Source of the DNA: an uncultured Bacteroides sp. | GTDB lineage: Bacteria; Bacteroidota; Bacteroidia; Bacteroidales; Bacteroidaceae | NCBI GenBank assembly: GCA_900553815.1 | Contig: USEY01000046.1 | Location: forward strand, 1-30,916 | DNA: 30,916 nt | Direction of reading: 5' to 3' | Shown here: one piece after another, positions 7,868 through 16,199 of the stretch | Position numbering within the stretch: the first letter of the stretch is position 1 | Layout of the letters: each line of letters opens with the position of its first letter | Program-made: the position numbers and the translations under genes | Notes under the pieces: generated by a model | Databases searched by the model: none | What the model was told of the DNA's origin: nothing | The model's input: only the letters and a program-made list of their open reading frames with translations

Positions 7868-10003
7868 ATGAGACTGAGATTCATGGTAACGGCCTTGTGC
7901 CTGCTGGTGGCAGGAACCATGCTGGCCGACGAGGGAATGTGGATGCTGGGCAATCTGAACAAGGAGACCCGCAAGTCGATGAAAGAACTGGGGCTACAGC
8001 TTCCGGCAGGCAAGCTGTACAATCCCAAGCGGGCGTCGCTGAAGGATGCGGTGGTCAGCTTCGGAGGCTTCTGTTCGGGCGTGGTGGTGTCTGAGGACGG
8101 ACTGGTGCTGACCAATCATCACTGCGGATTCAGCAGCGTACAGCAACACTCGTCGGTAGACCATGATTATCTGCGCGACGGATTTGTGGCTCGTAGCCGT
8201 GAGGAAGAACTGCCTAATCCTGACCTGTATGTGCGCTTCCTGCTTCGTACGGAGGACGTGACCAAGCGGGTGCTGAAAGCCGTGAAACCCGATATGACCG
8301 AGGCCGAGCGCACCAGCGTGGTAGACTCCATGATGATGGTCATCGGTTCGGAGGTGTCCGACCGGGATTCAACGCTGACAGGCGTGGTCGATGCTTACTA
8401 CGGAGGCAATGAGTTCTGGCTTTCAGTCTATCGCGACTATAATGATGTGCGTCTGGTGTTTGCGCCACCCTCGTCGGTGGGCAAGTTTGGCTGGGACCAG
8501 GATAACTGGGAGTGGCCGCGGCATACGGGCGACTTCTGCGTCTTCCGCATCTATGCCGGCAAGGACAACCAACCGGCCGAATATTCGCCCGAGAATGTAC
8601 CCTATCATCCGCGCTATGTGGCTCCCGTTTCGCTGCAAGGCTATCGCGAGGGCGACTTCTGCATGACCCTGGGCTATCCGGGCAGCACGGAGCGTTACCT
8701 CTCTTCCTTCGGTATTGAAGAAATGATGAAAAACAGTAACCAGGCACAGATAGACATACGTGGCATCAAGCAGGCCATCTGGAAGCGTGAGATGGATCGG
8801 CGTGACGATATTCGCATCAAGTATGCCTCGAAATATGACGAGAGTTCCAATTACTGGAAGAACAGCATAGGCGTGAACCGCGCCATACGTAAGCTACATG
8901 TGCTGGAGAAGAAACGCCAGCTGGAAGACGCCTTGCGTCAGTGGATACGCAATACGCCCGAGGAGCGGGAGCAATTGCTGCATCTGTTCTCCGACCTGGA
9001 GCTGCACTACAAGGACCGCCGGGCCACGAATCATGCACTTGCCTACTTTATAGAGGCGTTCTTCAATGGGCCTGAGTTGGCACAACTGGCACTTTCCATC
9101 CTGAACTTCGACTTTGGTGGTGAGGAGAAAGATGTGGTGGCGGGACTGAAGGATATCGTTGACCAGTACGCCAATCTCGACCTTGACATTGACAAGGAGG
9201 TATTTACGGCCATGATTGATGCTTATCGCACCAAGGTGGATGCTGCGTACCTGCCCGAATTCTATCAGACTATCGATACGCTCTACGGTGGCAGTGCACA
9301 AGCCTATGTGGACAGCCTTTATGCGCATTCCGAAGTAACCACAACACGTGCTCTGAAGCGTTTTCTGGAGCAGGATACTACCTACCAGATATACAATGAC
9401 CCGGCCATAGAACTTGGCATCGACTTGATTACGAAGGCTTTTGAAATGCAGATTCAGATGCAGGAGGCCAATGAGAAAATAGACCGTGGCGAACGGTTGC
9501 TGAATGCGGCTGTGCGCAGGATGTACGACGAACGCAACTATTATCCTGACGCCAACTCTACCATGCGTCTCAGTTTTGGCACCATCTGCGGCTATCAGCC
9601 CTTCGACGGTGCTTACTACGACTATTATACCACCACCCGCGGCATACTGGAGAAGGTCAGGGAACATGCCGGCGACGTGGACTTTGAGGTGCAGCCCGAC
9701 CTGCTGGAGCTGCTGGCTTCGGGCGACTTTGGCCGCTATGCCGACCCGGATGGGGAAATGAAAGTGTGCTTCCTGTCCAACAACGACATTACGGGCGGCA
9801 ACAGCGGCAGTGCCATGTTCAACGCGCGCGGCGAGCTGCTGGGGCTGGCTTTCGACGGCAACTGGGAGGCCATGAGCAGCGACATCCTGTATGAACCGAA
9901 GACGCAGCGCACCATCGGCGTGGATATGCGCTACGTCTTGTTCATCATGGAGAAATATGGCAAGGCTGCCCGGCTGGTAGAGGAGATGAGGCTGGTGGAG
10001 TAG
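7868..10003 (+). CDS. S46-family dipeptidyl-peptidase, DPP7-like
   Basis: A 711-residue secreted serine peptidase that removes dipeptides from peptide N termini in the periplasm. A signal peptide ends near residue 20 (MLA then DEGMWML, the usual start of mature S46 enzymes). Catalytic residues are readable: His85 in TNHHC, Asp222 in PRHTGDF and Ser646 in GGNSGS. The residue that sets specificity in the Porphyromonas enzymes (Arg in DPP11, Gly in DPP7) corresponds to Gly664 in AFDGNWEAMS, so a preference for hydrophobic rather than acidic residues is expected; this is inference from family knowledge. Length is normal for the family. The stop codon ends one base before the stop codon of the convergent ahpF gene. 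Confidence 0.93.
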   Translation: MRLRFMVTALCLLVAGTMLADEGMWMLGNLNKETRKSMKELGLQLPAGKLYNPKRASLKDAVVSFGGFCSGVVVSEDGLVLTNHHCGFSSVQQHSSVDHDYLRDGFVARSREEELPNPDLYVRFLLRTEDVTKRVLKAVKPDMTEAERTSVVDSMMMVIGSEVSDRDSTLTGVVDAYYGGNEFWLSVYRDYNDVRLVFAPPSSVGKFGWDQDNWEWPRHTGDFCVFRIYAGKDNQPAEYSPENVPYHPRYVAPVSLQGYREGDFCMTLGYPGSTERYLSSFGIEEMMKNSNQAQIDIRGIKQAIWKREMDRRDDIRIKYASKYDESSNYWKNSIGVNRAIRKLHVLEKKRQLEDALRQWIRNTPEEREQLLHLFSDLELHYKDRRATNHALAYFIEAFFNGPELAQLALSILNFDFGGEEKDVVAGLKDIVDQYANLDLDIDKEVFTAMIDAYRTKVDAAYLPEFYQTIDTLYGGSAQAYVDSLYAHSEVTTTRALKRFLEQDTTYQIYNDPAIELGIDLITKAFEMQIQMQEANEKIDRGERLLNAAVRRMYDERNYYPDANSTMRLSFGTICGYQPFDGAYYDYYTTTRGILEKVREHAGDVDFEVQPDLLELLASGDFGRYADPDGEMKVCFLSNNDITGGNSGSAMFNARGELLGLAFDGNWEAMSSDILYEPKTQRTIGVDMRYVLFIMEKYGKAARLVEEMRLVE

Positions 10004-11563
10004 TTATGCCTGTGCCCGTATGCGGTCGTCGAAGGCCGACAGGGCAGCCTTGGCGCCCTCGCCCATGGCAATGACAATCTGCTTGTAGGGAACGGACGAC
10101 ACGTCGCCGGCAGCGTAGACACCCGGCAACGACGTGCGGCAGGCTGCATCCGTCTTTATTTCGCCGATGGCGGTCGTTTCCAGCTGCTGGCGGAAGGGCA
10201 GACTGTTGGCAGCCAGGCCTATCTGTACAAAGATGCCGTCCAGCGGATAATCCTGTTCCTCGCCGGTTTGCCGGTTCTTCACTCGTATGGAGGTCACCTT
10301 CTCGCCGTTTCCGTTGACGGTAAGGGTCTGCATGGAGGTGAATATTTCCACGTTTGGCAGGCTGCGTGCTTTCTGTTGCAGCACTTGGTCGGCCTTGAGC
10401 GTGTCCATAAACTCAAATACCGTCACTTTGCTGCAAATGCCGGCCAGGTCGATGGCTGCCTCTATGCCCGAGTTGCCGCCACCTACCACGGCTACGTGCT
10501 TGCCCTGGTAGAACGGTCCGTCGCAATGGGGGCAGAAAGCAACGCCCCGGCCTATATACTCGCTCTCGCCCTCTACGTTGAGCCTGCGCCAGCTGGCTCC
10601 GGTGGCAATGATGACGGCCGGCGCCGAGAAGGTTTCGTTGCCCTTTACGTGTATGCTCTTCTGTGTGCCTTGCAGCAGGGCTTCTTCTATCTGGCGGTTT
10701 TCGTAGATGTCTATCGGATAGTGTTCCATGTGTTTACGCAGGGAGGCTGCCAGTTCGGCACCGGTGGTCTGGGGCACGGAGATGAGGTTCTCAATGCCTA
10801 CGGTCTCCTTTACTTGTCCGCCTATGCGTTCGGCCACTACGGCTACGCGCAGGCCTTTGCGTGCCGCATAGATGGCTGCCGAACAGCCTGCGGGGCCTCC
10901 GCCCAGCACCAGTACGTCGTGCTGGTGGCTTACGGGAGCTGCATTGGTCAGGGGCCTGCTTCCTACTTTTTCTTCCAGCTTCTGCAACAGTTCGCCCAAG
11001 GTGCCACGACCTATGTGCAGCAGTTCGCCGTTGACATAGACGGCCGGTACGGCCTGTATCTTTTTGGCTTCCACTTCGTCGGCAAAGAGGGCGCCGTCGA
11101 TGGTTTCGTGGGTGGCTTGCGGATGGAGCAGGACCAGTGCGTTGAGTGCCTGCACCACGTCGGGGCAGTTGGTGCACGACAGAGATACGTAGGTTTGCAG
11201 TTTTAACGGACCATTCAGTGCCTGTATGCGGCGGGTGGTGGTTTCGTCGGGCAGGTTCTTGCCCTTGCCGTCAGCATTGAGCAGAGCCAGCAACAGCGAA
11301 GTGAATTCGTGTCCGCCGGGGATACCGCGGAAGCGGATGCCGGTGTCAGCTTTGTCTTTCAGAATGCTGAATTCCAGAAGGTTGTCGGTTGATGGCCGCA
11401 ACTGGCACGACAGCTTGTCGGAGCAAGAGGCTACATTGTCCAGAAAGTCAATCTGTTCCTGGGCTTTCGGGTGTTGCGGCTGATAGTTGATGTGAAAGAT
11501 ATAGCGGGCTTCGAGTGGGCGGAATATGTCGCGCACCTGCTCGAGTAGAGATGTTTCTAGCAT
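10004..11563 (-). CDS. ahpF: Alkyl hydroperoxide reductase subunit F
   Basis: AhpF is the flavoprotein that passes electrons from NADH to AhpC. The 519 residues have the full layout: an N-terminal tandem thioredoxin-fold domain with the redox pair Cys130-Thr-Asn-Cys133, a FAD-binding GGGPAG (221-226), the thioredoxin-reductase-like pair Cys344-Pro-His-Cys347, a nucleotide-binding GGGNSG (361-366) and the late FAD motif VYAAGDV. It lies downstream of ahpC in the same direction, but 303 bases separate them, with a terminator-like hairpin and a repeat array between, so the two subunits are probably made in different amounts. The convergent S46 peptidase gene abuts it with no intervening base. 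Confidence 0.97.
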   Translation of the reverse strand: MLETSLLEQVRDIFRPLEARYIFHINYQPQHPKAQEQIDFLDNVASCSDKLSCQLRPSTDNLLEFSILKDKADTGIRFRGIPGGHEFTSLLLALLNADGKGKNLPDETTTRRIQALNGPLKLQTYVSLSCTNCPDVVQALNALVLLHPQATHETIDGALFADEVEAKKIQAVPAVYVNGELLHIGRGTLGELLQKLEEKVGSRPLTNAAPVSHQHDVLVLGGGPAGCSAAIYAARKGLRVAVVAERIGGQVKETVGIENLISVPQTTGAELAASLRKHMEHYPIDIYENRQIEEALLQGTQKSIHVKGNETFSAPAVIIATGASWRRLNVEGESEYIGRGVAFCPHCDGPFYQGKHVAVVGGGNSGIEAAIDLAGICSKVTVFEFMDTLKADQVLQQKARSLPNVEIFTSMQTLTVNGNGEKVTSIRVKNRQTGEEQDYPLDGIFVQIGLAANSLPFRQQLETTAIGEIKTDAACRTSLPGVYAAGDVSSVPYKQIVIAMGEGAKAALSAFDDRIRAQA

Positions 11564-11649
11564 GATTGTAATGATGATGGAAGGTTGGATATTAGCTTTT
11601 GCCAGAGCCGGTAGGAGCGGGGAGTACTTTTCCTGCGAGGCTTTGCCCG

Positions 11650-11737
11650 GTTTCAGGCTTTGTTCTTGGTGGTTTCAGACAATGAAACCGATAGTTTCAG
11701 ACAATGAAACCAAGAGTTTCAGGGCATGAAACTTTGT
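11650..11737. repeat. 22-bp-period palindromic array between ahpC and ahpF
   Basis: GTTTCAG begins at 11650, 11672, 11694 and 11716, each exactly 22 bp apart. The last three units carry a full palindrome of the form GTTTCA, five bases, TGAAAC; the first keeps only the left half. The array lies 87 bases or more upstream of the ahpF start. It could be an operator series, RNA hairpins or a neutral repeat; the sequence does not decide. Confidence 0.75.
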
Positions 11738-11806
11738 ATTTGGGGCAGGACTGGCGGGTGGATGCTCCTGTGAGCAGGTCGGGCAGCAAGCATGTGAGGT
11801 TAGAAA

Positions 11807-11848
11807 ACTGTCCCCCGTCCGGCCCCACAGGGCTGTTCGGAGGACAGT
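11807..11848 (-). terminator. Terminator-like hairpin after ahpC
   Basis: The arms 11807-11817 and 11838-11848 form an 11-bp stem with one mismatch, and a GCCC/GGGC stem lies in the loop region. On the minus strand the stem is followed by TTTTC. It starts 18 bases past the ahpC stop, so it probably ends or attenuates ahpC transcripts before ahpF. Confidence 0.6.
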
Positions 11849-11866
11849 AGGTTAGGGAGGTGTGGT

Positions 11867-12433
11867 TTAAATCTTGCCTACCAGGTCGATGCTGGGCTTC
11901 AGTGTTTCAGTGCCCTGTTTCCACTTGGCGGGACATACTTCGTTGGGGTGGTTGGCTACGAAGATGGCAGCCTCTACCTTGCGCAGCAACTCGTCGGCGT
12001 TGCGGCCTATGCTGTTGTCCTGTATTTCGGCAATCTTCACCCGGCCTTCGGGGTTTACAAGGAAGGTGCCGCGGTAGGCCATACCGTCTTCTTCAATCAT
12101 GACGCCAAAGGCACGGCTCAGCAGGCCTGTTGGGTCGGCCAGCATGGGATACTTTATTTTGCGGATGCTCTCGGAAGCGTCGTGCCAAGCCTTGTGCACG
12201 AAGTGAGAGTCGGTGCTTACGGAGTAGACCTCCACACCCAGTGCCTGGAACTGTTCATACTTCTCGGCCATGTCTACCAGCTCGGTGGGACACACAAAAG
12301 TGAAGTCGGCAGGGTAGAAAAAGAAGATGGCCCACTTGCCTTTCAGGTCTTCATTGGTCACGGTCTTGAAGGCTCCGTTGTGGAAAGCCTGTACTTTGAA
12401 CTCGGGGAGTTGTGCATTGATAATCGGTTCCAT
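11867..12433 (-). CDS. ahpC: Alkyl hydroperoxide reductase subunit C (peroxiredoxin)
   Basis: AhpC is a two-cysteine peroxiredoxin that reduces hydrogen peroxide and organic peroxides, recycled by AhpF. The 188-residue protein is full length, with the peroxidatic Cys48 in DFTFVCPTE and the resolving Cys167 in EVCPAKW. The surrounding FFFYPADF and SVSTDSHFVHKAWH are typical of the AhpC subfamily. oxyR lies immediately upstream in the same direction, 204 bases away, and ahpF follows downstream, so the group forms a peroxide-response block. Two Bacteroides-type promoter candidates lie between oxyR and ahpC. Confidence 0.98.
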   Translation of the reverse strand: MEPIINAQLPEFKVQAFHNGAFKTVTNEDLKGKWAIFFFYPADFTFVCPTELVDMAEKYEQFQALGVEVYSVSTDSHFVHKAWHDASESIRKIKYPMLADPTGLLSRAFGVMIEEDGMAYRGTFLVNPEGRVKIAEIQDNSIGRNADELLRKVEAAIFVANHPNEVCPAKWKQGTETLKPSIDLVGKI

Positions 12434-12456
12434 AATTCATTCGTTTTTTGTCCGTT

Positions 12457-12489
12457 GCAAAGGTAGCTGCCCGGCCTGTACGGCGCAAT
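12457..12489 (-). promoter_or_regulatory. ahpC-proximal promoter candidate
   Basis: On the minus strand the -7 box TACCTTTG (12465 to 12458, followed by C) is preceded at a 20-base distance by ATTG (12489 to 12486), a three-of-four match to TTTG. The ahpC ATG at 12433 would follow a leader of roughly 10-20 bases. Confidence 0.55.
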
Positions 12490-12564
12490 CGCCATTTGTA
12501 GGTATTCCGTTGCAGGCCTTTGCAAGGCGGTTCAGGTTAATACTTTTGTTCGTTGTTTACGGCT

Positions 12565-12598
12565 GCAAAAATATAGCCTTTCCGCGTCGCGGCACAAA
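12565..12598 (-). promoter_or_regulatory. ahpC-distal promoter candidate
   Basis: On the minus strand TTTG (12598 to 12595), a 21-base spacer and TATTTTTG (12573 to 12566) match the Bacteroides consensus fully. It would give ahpC a leader of about 120 bases. Whether both candidates are used is not known. Confidence 0.5.
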
Positions 12599-12637
12599 AA
12601 TTTCCATTGAACGTTTTTATGGACCGATAGATGCTGT

Positions 12638-13564
12638 CTATATCACCTGCTGATTGGGCTTGGCATTAAGCATTTCGGCCGGCACAGCCGCCTGTATCTC
12701 CGTGGTGAGCATCTGGAGCAACGAATGGCGTATGAACTCGCGGCCGGTGAGCAGTACTATCTGGCGCGTGGGGCAGGGAATGGCAAAGGGACGTACCAGT
12801 TCCTGCTGGGCAGGGCTGAGTTGAAGCACGGCCAGGCCGGGTATGAAGGTGATGCCTTTGCCACCTTCCACCATGCGCATGAAGGTCTCCATGCTGCCCA
12901 GATGGTAGGTCAGCTGGCTGGAGCGGGCGGTCTTGAGCTGGCAGAAGCGCACCAGCTGGTCGCGGAAGCAGTGGCCTTCGTCGAGCAGCCACAGCTGGGC
13001 ACCGTTCAGGTCGGAGGTGCGTATGGTGGGGCGGTCGAAGAGGGCGTCTTCGCGCGCCACGTAAGCATAAAACTGCTCATAGAAAAGGTGAGTCTGGTTG
13101 AAGTCGTCCATGTCGTCCAGGCGGGCCACGATGCCTGCGTCAATCTCGCCTTTGGCCAGGGCTTCTTTGATGGCGGCTGTTTTCATTTCCATCACGCGTA
13201 TGTCCAGCTGCGGGTATTTCTTCATCAGTTGCGGAAAGAAGCGGGGCAACAGGTAGGGAGCGATGGTGGGCAGGATGCCCAGGGTGAAGGAGCCCGTCAG
13301 CGATTGTTTCTCCTCGGCAATGATGTCGCGTATGTGTGCGGCTTGTTCCAATACGCGGCGTGCCTGCGCCAGAATGTGCAGTCCTACGGGGGTGGGGGCG
13401 ACGGGTTGGCGGGTGCGGTCGAAGATGCGGGTATCGAGTTCTTCTTCCAGTTTCTGAATCATGGTGCTCAGCGTGGGTTGCGTCACGCGGCAGTGCTCGG
13501 CTGCCTTGCCGAAGTGGCGGTAATGGTCCAGGGCGAGGATGTATTCCAGTTGTTGCAGGGTCAT
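12638..13564 (-). CDS. oxyR: OxyR peroxide-sensing LysR-type regulator
   Basis: OxyR senses hydrogen peroxide through a reversible disulfide and activates peroxide-defence genes. The 308-residue protein has the N-terminal LysR helix-turn-helix (LEYILALDHYRHFGKAAEHC followed by RVTQPTLSTMIQKLEEEL) and a periplasmic-binding-like sensor domain. The redox pair is present at Cys199 in LLDEGHCFRDQ and Cys208 in RFC, nine residues apart and at the same numbers as in Escherichia coli OxyR. The start at 13564 matches the family N terminus; an in-frame ATG at 13609 would lie within the promoter region. It is divergent from dps and upstream of ahpC, both typical OxyR targets. Confidence 0.95.
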   Translation of the reverse strand: MTLQQLEYILALDHYRHFGKAAEHCRVTQPTLSTMIQKLEEELDTRIFDRTRQPVAPTPVGLHILAQARRVLEQAAHIRDIIAEEKQSLTGSFTLGILPTIAPYLLPRFFPQLMKKYPQLDIRVMEMKTAAIKEALAKGEIDAGIVARLDDMDDFNQTHLFYEQFYAYVAREDALFDRPTIRTSDLNGAQLWLLDEGHCFRDQLVRFCQLKTARSSQLTYHLGSMETFMRMVEGGKGITFIPGLAVLQLSPAQQELVRPFAIPCPTRQIVLLTGREFIRHSLLQMLTTEIQAAVPAEMLNAKPNQQVI

Positions 13565-13600
13565 GGCAATCAGTGTTTTAAGGGTTATGGATAGATAGCT

Positions 13601-13663
13601 TCGATGCAAAGATAGAAATTATCTGTTGGAGAAGTGAATACGGCCGGATTATCTTTGCATCGA
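13601..13663. promoter_or_regulatory. Divergent oxyR-dps promoter region with 14-bp inverted repeat
   Basis: TCGATGCAAAGATA (13601-13614) and TATCTTTGCATCGA (13650-13663) are perfect inverted copies 35 bases apart. Each contains a -7 box TATCTTTG, one facing oxyR and one facing dps, so both promoters are arranged symmetrically. A GATA-n5-TATC dyad at 13611-13623 lies between them and is a possible OxyR contact, but it is not a full match to the Escherichia coli site. Confidence 0.7.
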
Positions 13664-13707
13664 GCAAAAGAAAAAAACGAGTATAAACCTTTAAAAGCAA
13701 AAAGATT

Positions 13708-14195
13708 ATGAAAACGTTAGATTACCTGAACCTGGATGTAAAAAAGTATCGTCAGTAACATCGGCTTTGCAGCGCTTGCTGGCCGACTTCCAAATACACT
13801 ACATGAACCTGCGCGGCTTCCATTGGAATACACAGGGCCACGGATTCTTCATTCTGCATGGCAAGTTTGAAGAGATGTACGAGGACACGGCCCGCAAGGT
13901 GGACGAACTGGCCGAGCGCCTGTTGATGCTGGGCACGGAGCCTGAGAACCGCTTCAGCCGCTATCTGGAAGTGGCACGGGTGAATGAAGTATCGGGAGTG
14001 AGCTGCGCATCGGAAGCGGTGGACTATATACTCGATGTAACTCGCCACTTCATGGCCGAAGAACGGAAACTGATTGACCTGGCAGCCGAGGCTCACGATG
14101 ACGTGACGGCCGACCTGATGACCGGTTACCTGAAGGAGCAGGAGAAGCTGGTGTGGATGCTGGTGGCATTCAGCACACAGGGCTGCACGAAGTGA
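13708..14195 (+). CDS. dps: Dps ferritin-like protein, gene split by a -1 frameshift
   Basis: Dps forms a 12-subunit shell that oxidises iron with hydrogen peroxide and protects DNA. The gene begins with ATG at 13708 (MKTLDYLNLDVKK), but this frame stops at a TAA at 13756-13758. The rest of the protein (VSSVTSALQRLLADF onward) is in the -1 frame from 13746. The two join exactly at A-AAA-AAG (13740-13746), giving a 162-residue product of normal Dps length. Ferroxidase residues are present in that numbering: His39, His51, Asp66 and Glu70. Without the shift only an N-terminally truncated protein from a TTG at 13767 could be made. A missing A in a run of seven (mutation or sequencing error) is the simplest reading; programmed frameshifting is possible. 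Divergent from oxyR. Confidence 0.85.
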
Positions 14196-14230
14196 GCAGA
14201 TTGTTGCCGGCAGGCAACGTGAGATATGAA

Positions 14231-14269
14231 AATGGCGGTGTATCCTTGACAGACAGGTACACCGCCATT
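14231..14269. terminator. Bidirectional terminator between dps and DEAD-box helicase gene
   Basis: AATGGCGGTGTA (14231-14242) and TACACCGCCATT (14258-14269) form a perfect 12-bp stem with a 15-base loop. T-rich sequence follows on both strands, and the two flanking genes converge here. Confidence 0.85.
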
Positions 14270-14295
14270 TATTGTTGCATCAAACGGACGGACCG

Positions 14296-16170
14296 TTATT
14301 TCTTTTTCTTCTTCGACGGCTTGGCCCAGCCTTCTTCGTCGAAGTCGGGTTCGGGGCCTCGCAGCTCGTTGTTGTGCTGGAAGAATTTCTTCCAGTCGTC
14401 TTTGCGCCCGCGCGACTGGGTGTAGCCACGCTCTTCGCGGCTGGGCTTGTTCTTGGCTTTTTCGGCTTTCCGGGTTTCCTTGGCAGGGCGGGCATTGCCT
14501 TCCTTCGCTTTGGTGCGTCCTTTGGAGGCTTCCTTGCTCTCTTCGCCGGCTATTTCCACGGTCACGCGGCGGCCTCTCCAGTTGGCGCGGTTCAGCGCCT
14601 TCACTACGGTCTTGGCCGATTCTTCTTCTACTTCAAAGAAAGAGAAGTTTTTCATCAGGTCGATACGGCCTACGTCGATGCGTCCGCGCGTGTGGCTGTT
14701 GAGCAGGCTGATGAGGTCGGCAGGCAGGAAGTTGTCGGCCTTTCCCAGGCTGATGAACAGGCGTGTGTAGCCGGGTTCGGCCTTGCGGGCACCGGTTCGG
14801 CCCGACTTCTCGCCTTTGGCTTTGCGGTCGGAGGCAGGTTCGGTGGCTATCTCCACATCTTCGCGGTCGCGGTAGTAGTCCAGGAAGCGGTTGAATTCGT
14901 GCGACACCATGCGCTTTATCAGGTCTTCCTTGCTCAGCCAGTCCAGCTTGCGGTAGACGTCGGGCATGAAGTCGGCTATCTCCTCTTCGTTCACCTTCAC
15001 CTTCTCCAGGTCGTCGATAACCTTCAGCAGTTGCTTTTCGCAGATTTGCTTGCCGGTGGGCATTTCGCCGGGCTGGAACTTCTTGCCGATGATGCGCTCT
15101 ATTTCGCGCATTTTGCCCTTCTCGCGCAGGTTGATGATGGCAATGGAGGTACCCGTCTTGCCGGCACGGCCGGTACGTCCGCTGCGGTGGGTATAGCTCT
15201 CGGTATCGTCGGGCAGGCCATAGTTGATGACGTGTGTCAGGTCGTCCACGTCCAGTCCGCGGGCGGCCACGTCGGTGGCCACCAGCAGTTGCAGGTTGCG
15301 CATGCGGAACTTTTGCATCACCAGGTCGCGCTGTGCCTGCGACAGTTCACCGTGCAGAGCGTCGGCGTTGTAGCCTTCCTGTATCAGCTTGTCGGCTATC
15401 TCTTGTGTCTCCTTACGGGTGCGGCAGAAGATGATGCCGTATATCTCGGGCAGGTAGTCCACAATGCGTTTCAGGGCGGCATACTTGTCTTTGGCGTGCA
15501 CCACGTAGACCAGGTGCTTCACGTTGGCCGTACCTTCGTTCTTGCGGCCTATGGTGATTTCCTTGGCATCGCGCAGGTAGTTCTTGGCTATGCGGGCTAT
15601 CTCGGGGCTCATGGTGGCCGAGAAGAGGAGGGTGTTTCGTTCTTGCGGCACTTCGGCCAGGATGGCGTTGATGCTGTCGGTGAAGCCCATGTTGAGCATT
15701 TCGTCGGCCTCGTCCATGACTACGTTTTCAATCGTGGCCAGTGAAACGGTCTTGCGCTCCATCAGGTCAATGAGTCGGCCGGGCGTGGCCACGATGATGT
15801 GGACGCCATTTTTCAGGGCACGTATCTGGCTCTCGATGGACGAGCCGCCGTAGACGGGCAGCACGCGCAGGCCGTCGATGTATTTGGAGTAGTCGTTCAG
15901 GTCGCCCGCTATCTGGAGGCATAGTTCGCGGGTGGGACACAGGATGAGTGATTGGGGTACGCGCCGTCCCACGTCGGTCTTCTGCAGGAGTGGCAGTCCG
16001 AAGGCGGCTGTTTTTCCGGTTCCGGTTTGTGCCAGGGCCACTACGTCGTTGTTTTCGCCCAGCAGGTAGGGTATCACTTCTTCTTGCACCGGCATGGGAT
16101 TCTCATATCCCATCTCTTCAATGGCTCGTCGTATCTCCGGCGACACACCGAGCTCTTCAAATGTCTTCAT
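14296..16170 (-). CDS. DEAD-box RNA helicase with DbpA-type RNA-binding domain
   Basis: An ATP-dependent RNA helicase of the DeaD/CsdA type, acting in ribosome assembly and RNA unfolding. The 624 residues carry the Q motif (21-29, GYENPMPVQ), Walker A AQTGTGKT (47-54), PTREL (79-83), TPGR (129-132), DEAD (153-156), SAT (184-186), ARGLD (303-307) and HRSGRTGRAG (328-337). A linker is followed by a DbpA-like RNA-binding domain (about 468-541, TRLFISLGKADNFLPADL through GRRVTVEI). The last 80 residues are highly basic and low in complexity, ending in KKKKK, as is common in Bacteroidota homologues. The gene converges with dps. Confidence 0.93.
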   Translation of the reverse strand: MKTFEELGVSPEIRRAIEEMGYENPMPVQEEVIPYLLGENNDVVALAQTGTGKTAAFGLPLLQKTDVGRRVPQSLILCPTRELCLQIAGDLNDYSKYIDGLRVLPVYGGSSIESQIRALKNGVHIIVATPGRLIDLMERKTVSLATIENVVMDEADEMLNMGFTDSINAILAEVPQERNTLLFSATMSPEIARIAKNYLRDAKEITIGRKNEGTANVKHLVYVVHAKDKYAALKRIVDYLPEIYGIIFCRTRKETQEIADKLIQEGYNADALHGELSQAQRDLVMQKFRMRNLQLLVATDVAARGLDVDDLTHVINYGLPDDTESYTHRSGRTGRAGKTGTSIAIINLREKGKMREIERIIGKKFQPGEMPTGKQICEKQLLKVIDDLEKVKVNEEEIADFMPDVYRKLDWLSKEDLIKRMVSHEFNRFLDYYRDREDVEIATEPASDRKAKGEKSGRTGARKAEPGYTRLFISLGKADNFLPADLISLLNSHTRGRIDVGRIDLMKNFSFFEVEEESAKTVVKALNRANWRGRRVTVEIAGEESKEASKGRTKAKEGNARPAKETRKAEKAKNKPSREERGYTQSRGRKDDWKKFFQHNNELRGPEPDFDEEGWAKPSKKKKK

Positions 16171-16199
16171 TAAATTCGCTTATATCTTAAGTTTAGGCT

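Noticed and set aside
10268..11206. A 312-codon frame opposite ahpF
   Set aside because: ahpF is unmistakable on the minus strand; the opposite frame has no recognisable domain.
14272..15744. A 490-codon frame opposite the DEAD-box helicase gene
   Set aside because: It is antisense to a clear helicase with all motifs; its composition is that of the complementary strand of a GC-rich gene.
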